Source of the DNA: Bryopsis sp. KO-2023
Lineage: Eukaryota; Chlorophyta; Ulvophyceae; Bryopsidales; Bryopsidaceae
Direction of reading: 5' to 3'
Length of the DNA stretch: 64,000 nucleotides
Assembly: GCA_030272585.1 (NCBI GenBank)
Contig: BSYQ01000011.1
Coordinates: 558,001-622,000, forward strand
Shown one piece after another: positions 62,302 to 64,000 of this stretch (position 1 is its first letter; the number at the start of each line of letters is the position of its first letter). Both the position numbers and the translations under genes were made by a program. Below the pieces are notes generated by a model. The model was not told the origin of the DNA, searched no databases, and was given only the letters and a program-made list of their open reading frames with translations.

Positions 62302-63970
62302 CTAGAGCTCCTCTTTTTCTAGCGTGGGTTCCAGTTTGGAGTTTTTCGTCTCAAAAGATTCGGACGGTTGAGGTGCCAATGGAGGCATTTCAATACAGAC
62401 TGGATCGGAAGAGTGTGGAGCAGAACCTGGGTCTGGCTGAAAAATCAACCGTTGATCGCCTGACAGCAGAAGTCACATCGTTTTTCTTGGTTTTACTTAG
62501 AAATCAATAAATCAAAACCCAGTTATTTTTTCAGGGGGATGGAAGTGGGAACTCTGTTCAAAAAAACCTTGAATGTATGTGTGATAAATCAAAACCAAAT
62601 GGGTCCAAAAGTTGCTGGATCTATACTTTTGTTCATGGATGCAAAAACACCCAAAAATAAATAAAGAAACTGAAAAGGACACACCTTTATTCTAAAATCC
62701 AATGAGCGTTCAGGATTTTCAATCAGAATTTCGTGGCATACCTTGGCTTCCATCTGAGCTGATGTATTTCCCAACCAGTGAGAGAATTCCTGAATCGTCT
62801 TCTTCTGCAACCTTCATCGAAACCTCGACATGCCTCAGACTTCCTGAAACAAACACCTTTAACAAATGAGTAACCACAAACACAAACACAACTCCTCTCA
62901 ATTAGCCAAGAGGCAAAAAAAAAGTGATTATTTTTAAAAATACACTACAAGATTTCGCGGAGAATGAATGAATGTTTATTTTGCATCAGGCAAACTTGCC
63001 AAACAAAGGTTGTCCACAACGAGGTGATTTAGCCCAACCCTTTGTTTATATATACAGAAAATATACAGAAAAAATCCAACTCAATACAGCCAGTTCTAGG
63101 AAATTCTTCGCAGTTGCATGAAAGATAAAAAGTAAGTCTAGGCACTTTCATCCTGATCATGCAGAGATCAATTTTGATATTTTTCAACAAAAATCTCATC
63201 GCCTTCCAAGTTGCATAAGCCCGTTCAGAGATGAGTCATACCTGAATATTCCTCCCTGGAAATATCTGCGAGCAGTCCGACATAACCCTCAGGGGCTTCA
63301 AAATTTCGAGAAAATTGATGGTTCCCTTCAGCCCATTGAAACTGCCCCGCGATGGGGCAGAACCAGCCTCGCACCTAACATCATGAAAAAACACTCAATC
63401 CAATATATCGATCACTACAACTGCTGGTACTTGCTTTTTTCCGCCAGTGCTGCTGAGGAGGAAGATGCACCTGGAACCAGATTCTTGTTTGGAGGAAAGC
63501 TTCATTCAGTGGGTGGTAGGATGCTCCACTCATGAACAAAGGAAGGATCTCAGATCAATACACTGAATGGTGTTCCGTATTTTTCTCACATCCATGTTCG
63601 GCAGCGGCGAGAGTAACGTTCCTTGAACATTTCCATCGTGATCAAATATTAGGTTGTACTCAACATCCAGACGCTCCCCAGCTGCAGATGTCCCACGAGT
63701 TCCTTTATATCTAGACAAAAACAAAAAAATCAGTATGTCTTTTAACAACAAATGCGTTGGAAGATAATGAAGGGGTAGGTTCTAGCACCAAACGATGCCC
63801 AGGTTGGTCAAAGATGTTTAGTGTTAAGCCTTTTCTTGTGTGAGTCACCTTCCCGATGGCAATTTGGGCCCAATCTCATGAGGAGAATGATCTGCCATAC
63901 GCCCGAGTGCTGTTTTCACAACATGGTTTTCGAGTGTGTAGAACATATGAACATTGACGTCATCATCAGC
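62302..63970 (-). CDS. 3' part of an unrecognised spliced gene running off the right edge
   Basis: Five minus-strand exons join with consistent phases: 63970-63849, 63710-63590, 63374-63242, 62843-62742 and 62459-62302, ending in TAG. They encode in order DDDVNVHMFYTLENHVVK, GERLDVEYNLIFDHDGN, CPIAGQFQWAEGNHQF, SLRHVEVSMKVAEEDDSG and a proline/serine-rich tail ending EKEEL. The first part, with alternating polar and hydrophobic residues, suggests a beta-rich domain. The tail looks disordered. The third exon could be read in another frame (GTINFLEILKPLRVM), but that frame breaks the phase into the next exon. In the last exon, two differences from the unit 1 copy are both silent in this frame, which supports coding. 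The 5' end lies beyond 64000. I do not recognise the family. Confidence 0.55.
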
Positions 63971-64000
63971 CTGAGAGTAACAGTGGCGAAGTTTGAAACA

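Larger units (their letters stand above)
60360..62891. repeat. Tandem unit 3, internally short (~2.5 kb)
   Basis: It matches units 1 and 2 from the left end to about 62283, then jumps, after roughly 20 bp of unrelated filler, to the region equivalent to 58989 in unit 2. About 5.56 kb is absent, including the protease, the small secreted gene, the exon cluster and the foldback element. The match ends near 62891. Beyond that the flank carries the rest of the spliced gene at 62302-63970. A few substitutions near its left end (60377-60536) set it apart from units 1 and 2. Confidence 0.9.

Overview
This is a eukaryotic nuclear window with spliced genes, GT-AG introns of about 80-1000 bp and T-rich 3' intron ends. 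Nothing in it looks prokaryotic or organellar. One gene is secure to family level from end to end: the spliceosome core protein Prp8 (PRPF8), 29 coding exons and 2,346 residues. Its proline-rich N-terminus and DRED-type C-terminus, the two WD40-plus-ion-channel genes, the secreted S1A (trypsin-type) proteases and the long introns suggest an intron-rich opisthokont, either an early-diverging fungus or a small invertebrate. The sequence alone does not decide between these.

Layout. 1-2104: 3' end of an unrecognised plus-strand gene. 3653-11218 and 13686-21138: two tandem paralogues on the plus strand, about 1,597 and 1,710 residues. Each encodes a long WD40 propeller region, short ankyrin-like helices, a six-helix TRP-type cation channel and a soluble tail. 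22494-24688: a secreted serine-protease homologue that has lost the catalytic His and Ser. 26429-26993: a small acidic three-exon gene with a TATA box. 27335-41786: PRPF8. Short terminal-inverted-repeat elements lie at 13308-13640 and 25753-25922.

42658-62891 is a tandem array. Two units of 8,853 and 8,849 bp are almost identical, and a third unit lacks about 5.56 kb of its middle. Each full unit holds a minus-strand gene for a basic proline-rich protein (145 aa), three exons of a trypsin-like protease without its signal-peptide exon or its catalytic-Ser exon, a minus-strand gene for a small secreted protein, a minus-strand cluster of unassigned exons, a foldback element, and the last two exons of a gene whose longer copy runs from 63970 to 62302 and off the right edge.

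The genes do not form an operon-like system. The unusual content is the tandem pair of WD40-TRP fusion channels, the decayed or truncated S1A proteases, and the recent amplification that copied gene fragments with new 5' flanks and an altered C-terminus. Exon joins were deduced by hand from splice-site consensus, reading-frame phase and paralogue comparison. The channel genes, PRPF8, the protease homologue and the 124-aa gene each close in frame under these joins.
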